Assembly (NCBI GenBank): GCA_029263215.1
Contig: JAJCXY010000053.1
Location: 1 to 64,000 of the forward strand
Source of the DNA: Acidimicrobiales bacterium
Lineage (GTDB): Bacteria; Actinomycetota; Acidimicrobiia; Acidimicrobiales; Aldehydirespiratoraceae
Direction: 5' to 3'
DNA length: 64,000 bases
Every line of letters begins with the position of its first letter. Positions within the stretch are counted from its first letter, which is position 1. The position numbers were made by a program, and so were the translations under genes. Shown in pieces: positions 41,863 through 49,263 of this stretch. A model generated the notes under the pieces. The model had not been told where the DNA came from, did no database searches, and was given only the letters and a program-made list of their open reading frames with translations.

Positions 41863-42573
41863 ATGATCGACAAGCAGGTCCCGACACCGGCCGAGGCCGT
41901 CGCCGATATCGGCGACGGAGCGGCCGTGATGATCGGTGGGTTCGGAGAGGCGGGGAGCCCGATCGAATTGATCCATGCCCTCATCGACCAGGGCGCGTCG
42001 GGCCTCACAGTGGTCAACAACAACGCCGGCAGCGGCGAAGTGGGCCTGGCGGCCTTGTTGAAGTCCGGCCAGGTCTCGAAGCTCATCTGCTCGTTCCCCA
42101 AGAGCGCCGGGTCGAGTGTGTTCCCTGAGCTCTACCGCGACGGTCGCATCGAGCTGGAGCTGGTTCCGCAGGGAACCCTGGCCGAACGCATCCGGGCCGG
42201 CGGCGCGGGAATCCCAGCCTTCTTCACGCCCACCACCGTCGGCACCTCTCTCGAGGAAGGGAAGGAGCGCCGCACATTCGATGGTCGCGACTATGTGATG
42301 GAACTCGGCCTCACCGCCGACTTCGCTCTCATCAGGTGCAGCCACGCCGATTGCCACGGCAACCTCGTCTACAACAAGACCGCCCGCAACTTCGGCCCGA
42401 TAATGGCCACCGCAGCTTCCACCACGGTGGCCCAGGCGGCCAATATCGTTGTGGTCGGGGAGTTGGATCCCGAGGTGGTGGTGACGCCGGGAATCTTCGT
42501 CGACCGTGTCGTGCAGGTCGAGAACCCGGCCCACGAATCGGATCTGGTGGCCCGAGGAGAGGTCTACCCATGA
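41863..42573 (+). CDS. 3-oxoacid CoA-transferase subunit A
   Basis: The protein has 236 residues. GAAVMIGGFGEAGSPIELIHAL is the GxGGF CoA-binding region typical of family I CoA-transferases, followed by VVNNNAGSGEVGL and the C-terminal EADFALIR-like region (LTADFALIRCSHADCHGNLVYN). It transfers CoA from a donor such as succinyl-CoA to a 3-oxo acid. It overlaps subunit B by 4 bases. With the KamA-like and aminotransferase genes it may activate an oxo acid produced from a beta-amino acid. Confidence 0.88.
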   Translation: MIDKQVPTPAEAVADIGDGAAVMIGGFGEAGSPIELIHALIDQGASGLTVVNNNAGSGEVGLAALLKSGQVSKLICSFPKSAGSSVFPELYRDGRIELELVPQGTLAERIRAGGAGIPAFFTPTTVGTSLEEGKERRTFDGRDYVMELGLTADFALIRCSHADCHGNLVYNKTARNFGPIMATAASTTVAQAANIVVVGELDPEVVVTPGIFVDRVVQVENPAHESDLVARGEVYP

Positions 42574-43241
42574 CCAGCCCGGAGGAGTCGGTCGGATGGA
42601 GCCGCGAGGAGATGGCCCAACGCGCCGCACGCGATATCGAAAACGGCTCCTACGTCAATCTCGGTATCGGCATCCCCGAGCGGGTGGCGAAGTACGTGCC
42701 CGAGGGGCGAGAGGTGATCTACCACACCGAAAATGGCCTGCTCGGAATGGGGCCCGCCCCAGAGTCAGATGAGGGCGACCCCGAACTCATCAACGCCGGG
42801 AAGCGTCGGGTCACCGCAGTGCCCGGGGCGTCGTATTTCCATCACGCCGACAGCTTCGTAATGATCAGAGGGGGTCACATCGATGTCTGTGTTCTAGGGG
42901 CCATGCAGGTGTCGGAGTCGGGCGACTTGGCCAACTGGTCCACCGGTGAACCCGATGCGGTGCCCGCAGTGGGTGGAGCGATGGACCTCGTGGCCGGCGT
43001 CGGCTCGGTGCGGGTGATCACCCAGCACTGCACGAAGAACGGCGACCCGAAGCTGGTGGAGGCATGTTCGTTCCCGCTCACCGGCCCGGCTGTGGTCAAC
43101 CGGATCTACACCGACCTGGCGGTGATCGACATCGGCCCCGAAGGGTTCCAGCTGGTCGAACTCGCGCCCGGAGTCGACTTCGAGTACGTCCGTGAGCGCA
43201 CCGGCGCTTCACTGGCGATCATCGACGGGCACTGGCGATGA
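42570..43241 (+). CDS. 3-oxoacid CoA-transferase subunit B
   Basis: The protein has 223 residues from ATG 42570; the track start 42336 lies inside subunit A. VNLGIGIPERVAKYV is the CoA motif, and YHTENGLLGMG contains the catalytic Glu that forms the glutamyl-CoA thioester. GGHIDVCVLGAMQV and VVNRIYTDLAVIDI are further family signatures. It overlaps subunit A at the start and the aminotransferase at the end (ATGA both times), so production is coupled. Confidence 0.9.
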   Translation: MTSPEESVGWSREEMAQRAARDIENGSYVNLGIGIPERVAKYVPEGREVIYHTENGLLGMGPAPESDEGDPELINAGKRRVTAVPGASYFHHADSFVMIRGGHIDVCVLGAMQVSESGDLANWSTGEPDAVPAVGGAMDLVAGVGSVRVITQHCTKNGDPKLVEACSFPLTGPAVVNRIYTDLAVIDIGPEGFQLVELAPGVDFEYVRERTGASLAIIDGHWR

Positions 43242-44563
43242 ATCCACAGGAAGTGCCGGCGTCGAAGAGTGAGGCACTCTACGAGAGAGCCAAGAGGGTG
43301 CTGCCGGGCGGTGTCAGCCGCAACACGATCCTGAGAAAGCCCCACCCCGCCTATGTGGAGAGCGCGGCCGGTTGTCGCATCACCGACATCGAGGGGGTCA
43401 CCCGGATCGACTTCGCCAACAACATGGCATCGCTCATCCACGGCCACGCCCATCCCGCGATCGTGGAAGCGGTCGCCGATCAGGTCGGGAAGGGCACTGC
43501 CTTCACGCTCGCCACCGAAGCCGAAGTCGCCTTCGCCGAGCACATATGCAGCCGCAACGACACCTTCGAGCTCATCCGCTTCGTCAACTCCGGCACCGAA
43601 GCGGTGATGGGTTGTCTGAAGGCAGCGAGAGCGTTCACCGGGAAGGCGAAGATCGCCAAGGCCGAGGGTGCCTACCACGGGGCCTACGACTATGCGGAGG
43701 TCAGCCAGACGTCCACTCCCGACACCTGGGGTGACCATGACAGCCCGTCGAGTGTGCCCGTGGCTCACGGCACCCCCGCCAAGGCGCTCGAAGATGTGGT
43801 GGTGCTGCCCTTCAACGACCCGGCCACCTCACTTGCCATCCTGGATCGCCACGCCGCCGATCTGGCCTGTGTGCTGCTGGATCCGATGCCTCACCGCGTA
43901 GGCCTCGTTCCCGCCACCACCGAATTCGTGGAAGCCCTTCGCGACTGGACCGCGCGCCACGGAGTGCTGCTCGTGTTCGACGAGGTGATCTCCCTACGGT
44001 CGAGCTACGGCGGTGCCCAGGAGTGGTACGACATCTCGCCCGATCTCACCGCCATGGGCAAGATCATCGGCGGCGGGTTCCCGGTCGGAGCGCTCGCCGG
44101 GCGTCGCGAAGTGATGAGCGTGATGGATCCTCTGGCCGACAGCGTGCGCTTCCCTCACTCGGGCACGTTCTCGGCCAACCCGGTCACGATGCGAGCCGGC
44201 CTGACGGCCATGGAACTTTTCGATCACGACGCGGCGCGCCACGTCAACCGGCTCGGTGCCCGGGCCCGGGCTGGCGTCGAGGAGGTGATAGGGGCGGTAG
44301 GAATTCCAGCCTGTGTCACCGGGGGCGGCTCGATGCTGAGAGTTCACCTCAAGGCGACGGCTCCCCACGACTACCGATCGGCCTTCTCCACGGCCCAGGA
44401 GTCTCAGGCGCTGACGGTGCTACTGGACCACCTTTTCGACGAGGGGTTCATCATGATCAACACCTGTTCAGCGGCGATGTCCACGGCGATGGGGGATTCC
44501 GAGATCGATGCCCTTGTCGCTGCCCTCGCGGATGGTCTCAATCTGGTGAAAGAGCGGCTCTAG
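43238..44563 (+). CDS. class III aminotransferase (glutamate-1-semialdehyde aminomutase-like)
   Basis: The protein has 441 residues. RVLPGGVSRNTILRKPHP near residue 20 and IRFVNSGTEAVMGCLKAARA resemble the GSA-aminomutase and beta-amino-acid transaminase branch. The PLP site is LLVFDEVISLR, and Lys lies in MGKIIGGGFPVGALAG. A heme-biosynthesis role is unlikely, since it sits in a catabolic operon with a CoA-transferase. A beta-amino-acid transaminase producing a 3-oxo acid would link the KamA-like enzyme and the transferase (inference). Confidence 0.82.
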   Translation: MNPQEVPASKSEALYERAKRVLPGGVSRNTILRKPHPAYVESAAGCRITDIEGVTRIDFANNMASLIHGHAHPAIVEAVADQVGKGTAFTLATEAEVAFAEHICSRNDTFELIRFVNSGTEAVMGCLKAARAFTGKAKIAKAEGAYHGAYDYAEVSQTSTPDTWGDHDSPSSVPVAHGTPAKALEDVVVLPFNDPATSLAILDRHAADLACVLLDPMPHRVGLVPATTEFVEALRDWTARHGVLLVFDEVISLRSSYGGAQEWYDISPDLTAMGKIIGGGFPVGALAGRREVMSVMDPLADSVRFPHSGTFSANPVTMRAGLTAMELFDHDAARHVNRLGARARAGVEEVIGAVGIPACVTGGGSMLRVHLKATAPHDYRSAFSTAQESQALTVLLDHLFDEGFIMINTCSAAMSTAMGDSEIDALVAALADGLNLVKERL

Positions 44564-44586
44564 CCGGTTCGGTTCGACGAAAGGTC

Positions 44587-46092
44587 ATGTTCATGTCACA
44601 CGCCACGGTTCTCGATGCGGTGGGCCTCGGCCCATCTGAGTTGGGTGAAGGCACCCTCTCGGTCACGACCCCGATCGACGGGAGCGAGATCGCCCTCCTG
44701 GGTGAGCACAGTGCAGACGACGTAGAGGAGATCATCACGAGGGCGGCGACCGCCTTCGAGGCTTGGCGTCAGGTGCCGGGCCCCCGCCGGGGTGAGCTGG
44801 TGCGCCTGATTGGCGAAGAACTCAGAACCCACAAGGAAGCACTGGGTGCGCTCGTGGCCCTGGAGTGCGGCAAGATCCTGCAGGAGGGGCTCGGTGAGGT
44901 TCAGGAGATGATCGACATCTGCGACTTCGCGGTCGGCGTGTCGCGTCAGCTCTACGGCCTCACCATCGCATCGGAGCGGCCCGGCCACGCCATGCGCGAG
45001 ACCTGGCACCCGCTTGGTGCGTGCGCGATCATCACCGCGTTCAACTTCCCGGTGGCGCCGTGGTGTTGGAACGCTGCGCTGGCCTTGGTGTGTGGTGATC
45101 CGGTGGTCTGGAAGCCTTCGGAGAAGACCCCTCTCACCGCCCTCGCCACCCAGAAGATCGTGGAGCGGGCCATGGCCCGGTTCGGCGATGCGCCCGAGGG
45201 CCTGTCCCAGGTGGTAATCGGCGGCGTCGAAGCGGGTAAGGCACTCACGGCGAGCCCGGATGTCGCCATCGTGTCGGCCACCGGGTCGGTGCGGATGGGG
45301 CGCGCCGTCGGACCGGTCGTGGCGGCCCGCTTTGGCCGTTGCATTCTCGAGCTCGGTGGCAACAACGCCATGGTGGTGGCGCCGTCGGCAGATCTCGAGC
45401 TGGCCGTGCGGGCCATCGTGTTCTCCGCGGTCGGCACCGCCGGGCAACGTTGTACCTCCCTGCGGCGCCTGATCGTGCACGAAGACATCTACGACGAGCT
45501 CGTGCCCCGACTTCGCTCGGTCTATGCAGGGCTTCCCATCGGCGACCCGCTAGCCGACGAAATACTCGTGGGCCCCTTGATCGATGCTCAAGCTCACCAC
45601 AACATGCAGGATGCGCTCGACCGGGCCCGAGCCGACGGCGGAATAGTGCATGGAGGCGAACGGATTCTGGCCTCCGAGCATCCCGACGCCTTCTACGTCA
45701 ACCCGGCGATCGTGGAGATGCCCTCACAAACCGAGATCGTCCGAGAGGAAACCTTCGCCCCGATCCTCTATGTGATGCGCTACCGCGAACTCGACGAGGC
45801 GATCGCCCAACACAACGACGTTCCTCAGGGCTTGTCGTCGTGCATCTTCTCCACCGACGTGCGCGAGACCGAGCAGTTCCTATCCGCGGTGGGCTCCGAC
45901 TGTGGCATAGCGAATGTCAACATCGGCCCCTCGGGTGCCGAGATCGGTGGTGCGTTTGGAGGCGAGAAGGACACCGGCGGCGGCCGCGAGTCGGGCTCTG
46001 ATGCGTGGAGGGGCTACATGCGCCGCCAGACCAATACCGTCAACTATTCCCGCGAGCTTCCCCTGGCTCAGGGCATCACTTTCGAGATTTGA
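44587..46092 (+). CDS. ALDH7-type aminoadipate-semialdehyde/piperideine-6-carboxylate dehydrogenase
   Basis: The protein has 501 residues from ATG 44587 (second ATG 44593); the track start 44023 is a shadow. The NAD-binding region is PLGACAIITAFNFPVAPWCWN; the catalytic Glu is in LELGGNNAMVV and Cys in GTAGQRCTSLRRL. PSGAEIGGAFGGEKDTGGGRESGSDAW is strongly ALDH7-like, the branch oxidising 2-aminoadipate 6-semialdehyde in lysine breakdown. This supports a lysine-related operon. Confidence 0.87.
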   Translation: MFMSHATVLDAVGLGPSELGEGTLSVTTPIDGSEIALLGEHSADDVEEIITRAATAFEAWRQVPGPRRGELVRLIGEELRTHKEALGALVALECGKILQEGLGEVQEMIDICDFAVGVSRQLYGLTIASERPGHAMRETWHPLGACAIITAFNFPVAPWCWNAALALVCGDPVVWKPSEKTPLTALATQKIVERAMARFGDAPEGLSQVVIGGVEAGKALTASPDVAIVSATGSVRMGRAVGPVVAARFGRCILELGGNNAMVVAPSADLELAVRAIVFSAVGTAGQRCTSLRRLIVHEDIYDELVPRLRSVYAGLPIGDPLADEILVGPLIDAQAHHNMQDALDRARADGGIVHGGERILASEHPDAFYVNPAIVEMPSQTEIVREETFAPILYVMRYRELDEAIAQHNDVPQGLSSCIFSTDVRETEQFLSAVGSDCGIANVNIGPSGAEIGGAFGGEKDTGGGRESGSDAWRGYMRRQTNTVNYSRELPLAQGITFEI

Positions 46093-46104
46093 GCGAGGCG
46101 AGCG

Positions 46105-47193
46105 ATGAGCAAGGCTGACGAGTCCATGATCGAAAGCGTCGCCGTGCTCGGCCTCGGAAAGGTGGGGATGCTCGCCGCCGAGCTCTTGAAGAGCGCCGGC
46201 TTCGCGGTCATCGGGCACGACCAGAGGACGGTGAGAGCGGCGCCCGGCATCGATGTGAGAGCCACCGACGTGTCCGATGCCGCAGCCCTGCGTTCGGAGT
46301 TGAAGTCGGTCGACGCGGTGCTGTCGTGTCTGCCGTATCACCTCAATGTGGGGGTCGCCGAAGTTGCGAGCGAGCTGGGCATCCACTATTTCGATCTCAC
46401 AGAAGACGTGCCCACCACCCAGCGGATACGCGAACTGGCCGCCGATTCACGAGGACTCATGGCCCCTCAGTGTGGGCTTGCGCCGGGGTTCGTGGGCATC
46501 GTCGCGGCATCGCAGATCGAGATGTTCGACCACTGCCGGTCGCTTCGAATGCGGGTGGGTGCCCTTCCCCAGCACCCCACCGGCCTCATGGGCTACGCCT
46601 TCAACTGGTCGCCCGAGGGCGTGGTCAACGAGTACCTCAACGACTGCGAGGTGATCGAGGAAGGCGTGCGCAAGTGGGTGTCGCCGATGGAGTGGCGCGA
46701 AACGATCTATGTCGACGGGATACAGCTGGAAGCGTTCACCACCTCGGGCGGGCTGGGCACGATGTGTGAGACCTATCTCGGCCGGGTCGACAACATCGAC
46801 TACAAGACCATGCGCTACCCGGGCCACATGCGCCTCATGAACTTCTTCTTCCATGAGCTGTTGATGAGAGAGCGACGCGAGTTGGCCGGTGAGATCCTCA
46901 CCAACGCCAAGCCACCGGTCGACGACGATGTCGTCTACATCCATGTGGCGGCCGAGGGCCGTATCGACGGTCAGCTCACCCGCCACGAGTACGTGCGGGC
47001 CTTCACTTCCCGGGTGATCGCGGGGGAGAGCCGCACCGCCATTGCCTGGACCACGGCGGGATCTGTGGCCGCGATCATCGAGATGGTGAATCACGGCCGA
47101 CTTCCCCGTCAGGGCTTCCTGAAGCAGGAAGATGTTCCCTTCGATGCCTTCCTGGCCACTACCACCGGAAAGCTCTTCGAAGCCACGGCCTGA
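46105..47193 (+). CDS. saccharopine dehydrogenase/lysine 6-dehydrogenase-like protein
   Basis: The protein has 362 residues. ESVAVLGLGKVGMLAAELL is the N-terminal NAD(P) motif, followed by VDAVLSCLPYHLNVGVAE, LMAPQCGLAPGFVGIVA and FTTSGGLGTMCETYLGRV, all typical of the saccharopine-reductase/lysine-dehydrogenase group. It would form aminoadipate semialdehyde from saccharopine or lysine, the substrate of the ALDH7 gene 12 bases upstream. It is the last gene of the operon and converges on a sigma factor gene 8 bases later. Confidence 0.84.
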   Translation: MSKADESMIESVAVLGLGKVGMLAAELLKSAGFAVIGHDQRTVRAAPGIDVRATDVSDAAALRSELKSVDAVLSCLPYHLNVGVAEVASELGIHYFDLTEDVPTTQRIRELAADSRGLMAPQCGLAPGFVGIVAASQIEMFDHCRSLRMRVGALPQHPTGLMGYAFNWSPEGVVNEYLNDCEVIEEGVRKWVSPMEWRETIYVDGIQLEAFTTSGGLGTMCETYLGRVDNIDYKTMRYPGHMRLMNFFFHELLMRERRELAGEILTNAKPPVDDDVVYIHVAAEGRIDGQLTRHEYVRAFTSRVIAGESRTAIAWTTAGSVAAIIEMVNHGRLPRQGFLKQEDVPFDAFLATTTGKLFEATA

Positions 47194-47201
47194 TCGCCGG
47201 A

Positions 47202-48041
47202 TCAGCCGAGGAGATCGGGGCAAGCCTTCTGAAGGCCGGCCCAGACGCCGGCGGGTGCCAGCCACTCAGGGTCGGACCGATAGATTTCGGCGATGGCCTC
47301 GGCATGGTCGAGTTGCTCAGCCGCCCGCACCAGCACGCTGGTAGAGATGGGCGCGGTCACTCCGCCCGATCGAGCATGTCGGAGATTCTCGGGATCGAGA
47401 ATCTGGTGGCTGAGACTGGATTCGATCTGGCGACTGCAGCGGCACGGATTGGTCTCGCTGACCAGGCCGCACCGACCGGAGATGATCTGACGCATGGTCT
47501 TGCGGGCCCGGGCCAGCCGCTGACGAAAAGCGGCGGGGCTGATATCGAGGATCTCGGCCCCTTCACGGTCGGGCATCCCCAGAAGGTCGCCGAGGAGGTA
47601 TGCGATCCGCAGATCACGCGAGAGGCACAGCAGCATCCCGTAAGTACACGAAATCCGGACGTCGCCGCACAGCAGCTTGTATTCCGCCTCGCCGGAGGCG
47701 TCGTAGTCGTGGGTGGCGAGGTTGCGGTCGAGCCATCCCCCGAATGCCTCGCTTCCCTGCACCGACGACTCGATGGCGCGACGCCGCGACCGCACCAGGT
47801 GGCGCGATGCAATGGTGTACACCCAGGTGGTGAGCTTGGAGCGGCCTTCGAATGAGCCGAGATTGGTGACCACCTTCACCAGGATCTCCTGGGTGGCGTC
47901 TTCGGCATCTTCAGGCGTCGAAAAGAAGCGCAGAGCCAGGCGGTAGACCATGTGCTGGAGCTCGCGGCAGAGCGACTCCAGGGCGTCGCGATCGCCCCGG
48001 GTCGCCTGCTCGGCCAGCTGTTCGAGTGTCGGCTCAGCCAA
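47202..48041 (-). CDS. ECF sigma factor with C-terminal cysteine extension
   Basis: The protein has 279 residues, longer than minimal ECF factors. Region 2 is PEDAEDATQEILVKVVTNLGSFEGRS with LTTWVYTIASRHLVRSRRRA; region 4 is GAEILDISPAAFRQRLARARKTM. A C-terminal part of about 80 residues begins with GRCGLVSETNPCRCSRQI, a Cys-rich segment that may bind zinc, and no separate anti-sigma gene is adjacent. It overlaps the ABM-like gene by 8 bases. The signal may be sensed by the extension or by the partner protein. Confidence 0.85.
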   Translation of the reverse strand: MAEPTLEQLAEQATRGDRDALESLCRELQHMVYRLALRFFSTPEDAEDATQEILVKVVTNLGSFEGRSKLTTWVYTIASRHLVRSRRRAIESSVQGSEAFGGWLDRNLATHDYDASGEAEYKLLCGDVRISCTYGMLLCLSRDLRIAYLLGDLLGMPDREGAEILDISPAAFRQRLARARKTMRQIISGRCGLVSETNPCRCSRQIESSLSHQILDPENLRHARSGGVTAPISTSVLVRAAEQLDHAEAIAEIYRSDPEWLAPAGVWAGLQKACPDLLG

Positions 48042-48339
48042 CGGGCACTACCCGGTCGGCCACTTCACCGTGGTCCATCCCGATCACTTCCTCGATCAAG
48101 CCGAACATCTTCTGGCAGCCGGGATGCTCGGGCACGATGGTGAGAGCCCGGTCGGCGTCTTCTCGCGTTTCCCACTCGACCACATCGAGCCAGGTCTTCT
48201 CGTCGAGTCGCAGGAGCCAGAGCTGGATGAACCCGGGGCAGTGTTCCTTCAGTTCCGCGGCCATGGCGGGACGGGCGGCCAACAGTTCGTCGGTGCGGGT
48301 CGGATCGACGGTGAAGCGGGCAAGTTCGAATGTGGTCAT
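48034..48339 (-). CDS. ABM/Dabb-like small protein (monooxygenase fold)
   Basis: The protein has 101 residues starting at ATG 48339, with AGGAG 5 bases upstream. FELARFTVDPTRTDELLAARP, CPGFIQLWLLRLDEKTWLDVVEWE and EHPGCQKMFGLIEEV fit a dimeric alpha-beta barrel of the antibiotic-biosynthesis-monooxygenase type. It is first in an operon with an ECF sigma factor, suggesting a sensor or stress-response partner rather than antibiotic synthesis. The function is unknown. Confidence 0.75.
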   Translation of the reverse strand: MTTFELARFTVDPTRTDELLAARPAMAAELKEHCPGFIQLWLLRLDEKTWLDVVEWETREDADRALTIVPEHPGCQKMFGLIEEVIGMDHGEVADRVVPVG

Positions 48340-48507
48340 GATTCTCCTCTACAGACCGGATTGTTCCGGCTGATAGATGAGAGGCACTTCACCCATCGAG
48401 TGTGACACGAAGATGCCAGATTTCTTCGGGGTAGGGGGGCTAACCCCACCACAGATTGACGGGACTGCTCCATTTCGTCGACACCGACGCTGCTCAACGA
48501 TTGGGGT
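48340..48507. other. divergent promoter region between the ABM/sigma operon and the ABC operon
   Basis: These 168 bases separate two divergent operons. An imperfect inverted repeat GGGGTAG / CTAACCCC lies at about 48429-48448. TTGACG near 48463 could be a -35 element, but no convincing -10 follows. No operator can be assigned with confidence. Confidence 0.35.
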
Positions 48508-49263
48508 ATGACGACCGAAACTCTGATCCCTCCGACAAACCCACTCGTAATCCCTGGAGCACCGACCGCTGCGTTCGCTCCCGAGGTGATGCTGGAAGCA
48601 CGCGATCTCACCCGGGTCTGGGGAAAGGGTGATGCGGCCCAGACCGCCGTCGACGGGGTCGACCTGGCCCTCGGCCGGGGCGAAGTGGTCGCCCTGGTGG
48701 GCCCTTCGGGCTCGGGGAAGTCAACCCTCGGCGGACTCCTCGCCGGAATCGATCGGCCCACCGCGGGCTCGATCGTGGCCGCCGGCACTCGCATCGATCA
48801 GCTCGACGATGATGAGCTCGCCCACTGGAGAGGTCGTCATGTGGGAATCGTGTTTCAGGACTATCACCTCCTGCCCACCCTCACGGCATCTGAAAACGTC
48901 GAGCTGGCGCTGAAGCTCAACGGTCAGCGGCGCGGTCGCCGAGCCGCCGCCAAGGCCGCCCTGTACGAGGTGGGTCTGGCCGAGAAGACCCATCGGCTCC
49001 CGAGCCAGCTCTCGGGCGGAGAGCAACAGAGGGTTGCCATTGCCCGAGCCGTTGCGGTGCAGCCCGACCTGTTGGTGGCCGACGAGCCCACCGGCAGCCT
49101 CGACCGAGCCACCGGTGAGGCCGTATTCGGCCAGCTACTCGAGCTGAGGGCGACCGGCACCACAATCGTGTTCATCACCCATGATGACGAGCTGGCCAGA
49201 GTGGCCGACCGTGTCGTGCGAATGGTCGATGGACGGATCCTCCCCGAGGCGGTGGCGTCGTGA
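48508..49263 (+). CDS. LolD/MacB-type ABC transporter ATP-binding protein
   Basis: The protein has 251 residues. Walker A is VGPSGSGKSTLGG, the Q-loop VFQDYHLLP, the signature LSGGEQQRVAIARAV and Walker B LLVADEPTGSLD. This class couples to FtsX-like permeases that move lipids, lipoproteins or peptides, or act as mechanotransmitters. It overlaps the permease gene as GTGA. A histidine kinase and response regulator follow in the same operon, so the transporter and signalling system probably work together, for example in envelope-stress or antimicrobial resistance. Confidence 0.9.
   Translation: MTTETLIPPTNPLVIPGAPTAAFAPEVMLEARDLTRVWGKGDAAQTAVDGVDLALGRGEVVALVGPSGSGKSTLGGLLAGIDRPTAGSIVAAGTRIDQLDDDELAHWRGRHVGIVFQDYHLLPTLTASENVELALKLNGQRRGRRAAAKAALYEVGLAEKTHRLPSQLSGGEQQRVAIARAVAVQPDLLVADEPTGSLDRATGEAVFGQLLELRATGTTIVFITHDDELARVADRVVRMVDGRILPEAVAS

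Noticed and set aside
40753-42630. Leftward ORF of 625 aa, the longest shadow
   Set aside because: Opposite the KamA-like and CoA-transferase genes; composition is typical of antisense translation in GC-rich DNA.
43238-44563. HemL for tetrapyrrole synthesis
   Set aside because: The sequence resembles the GSA-aminomutase branch, but the operon is catabolic and no hem genes are nearby; a transaminase is more likely.
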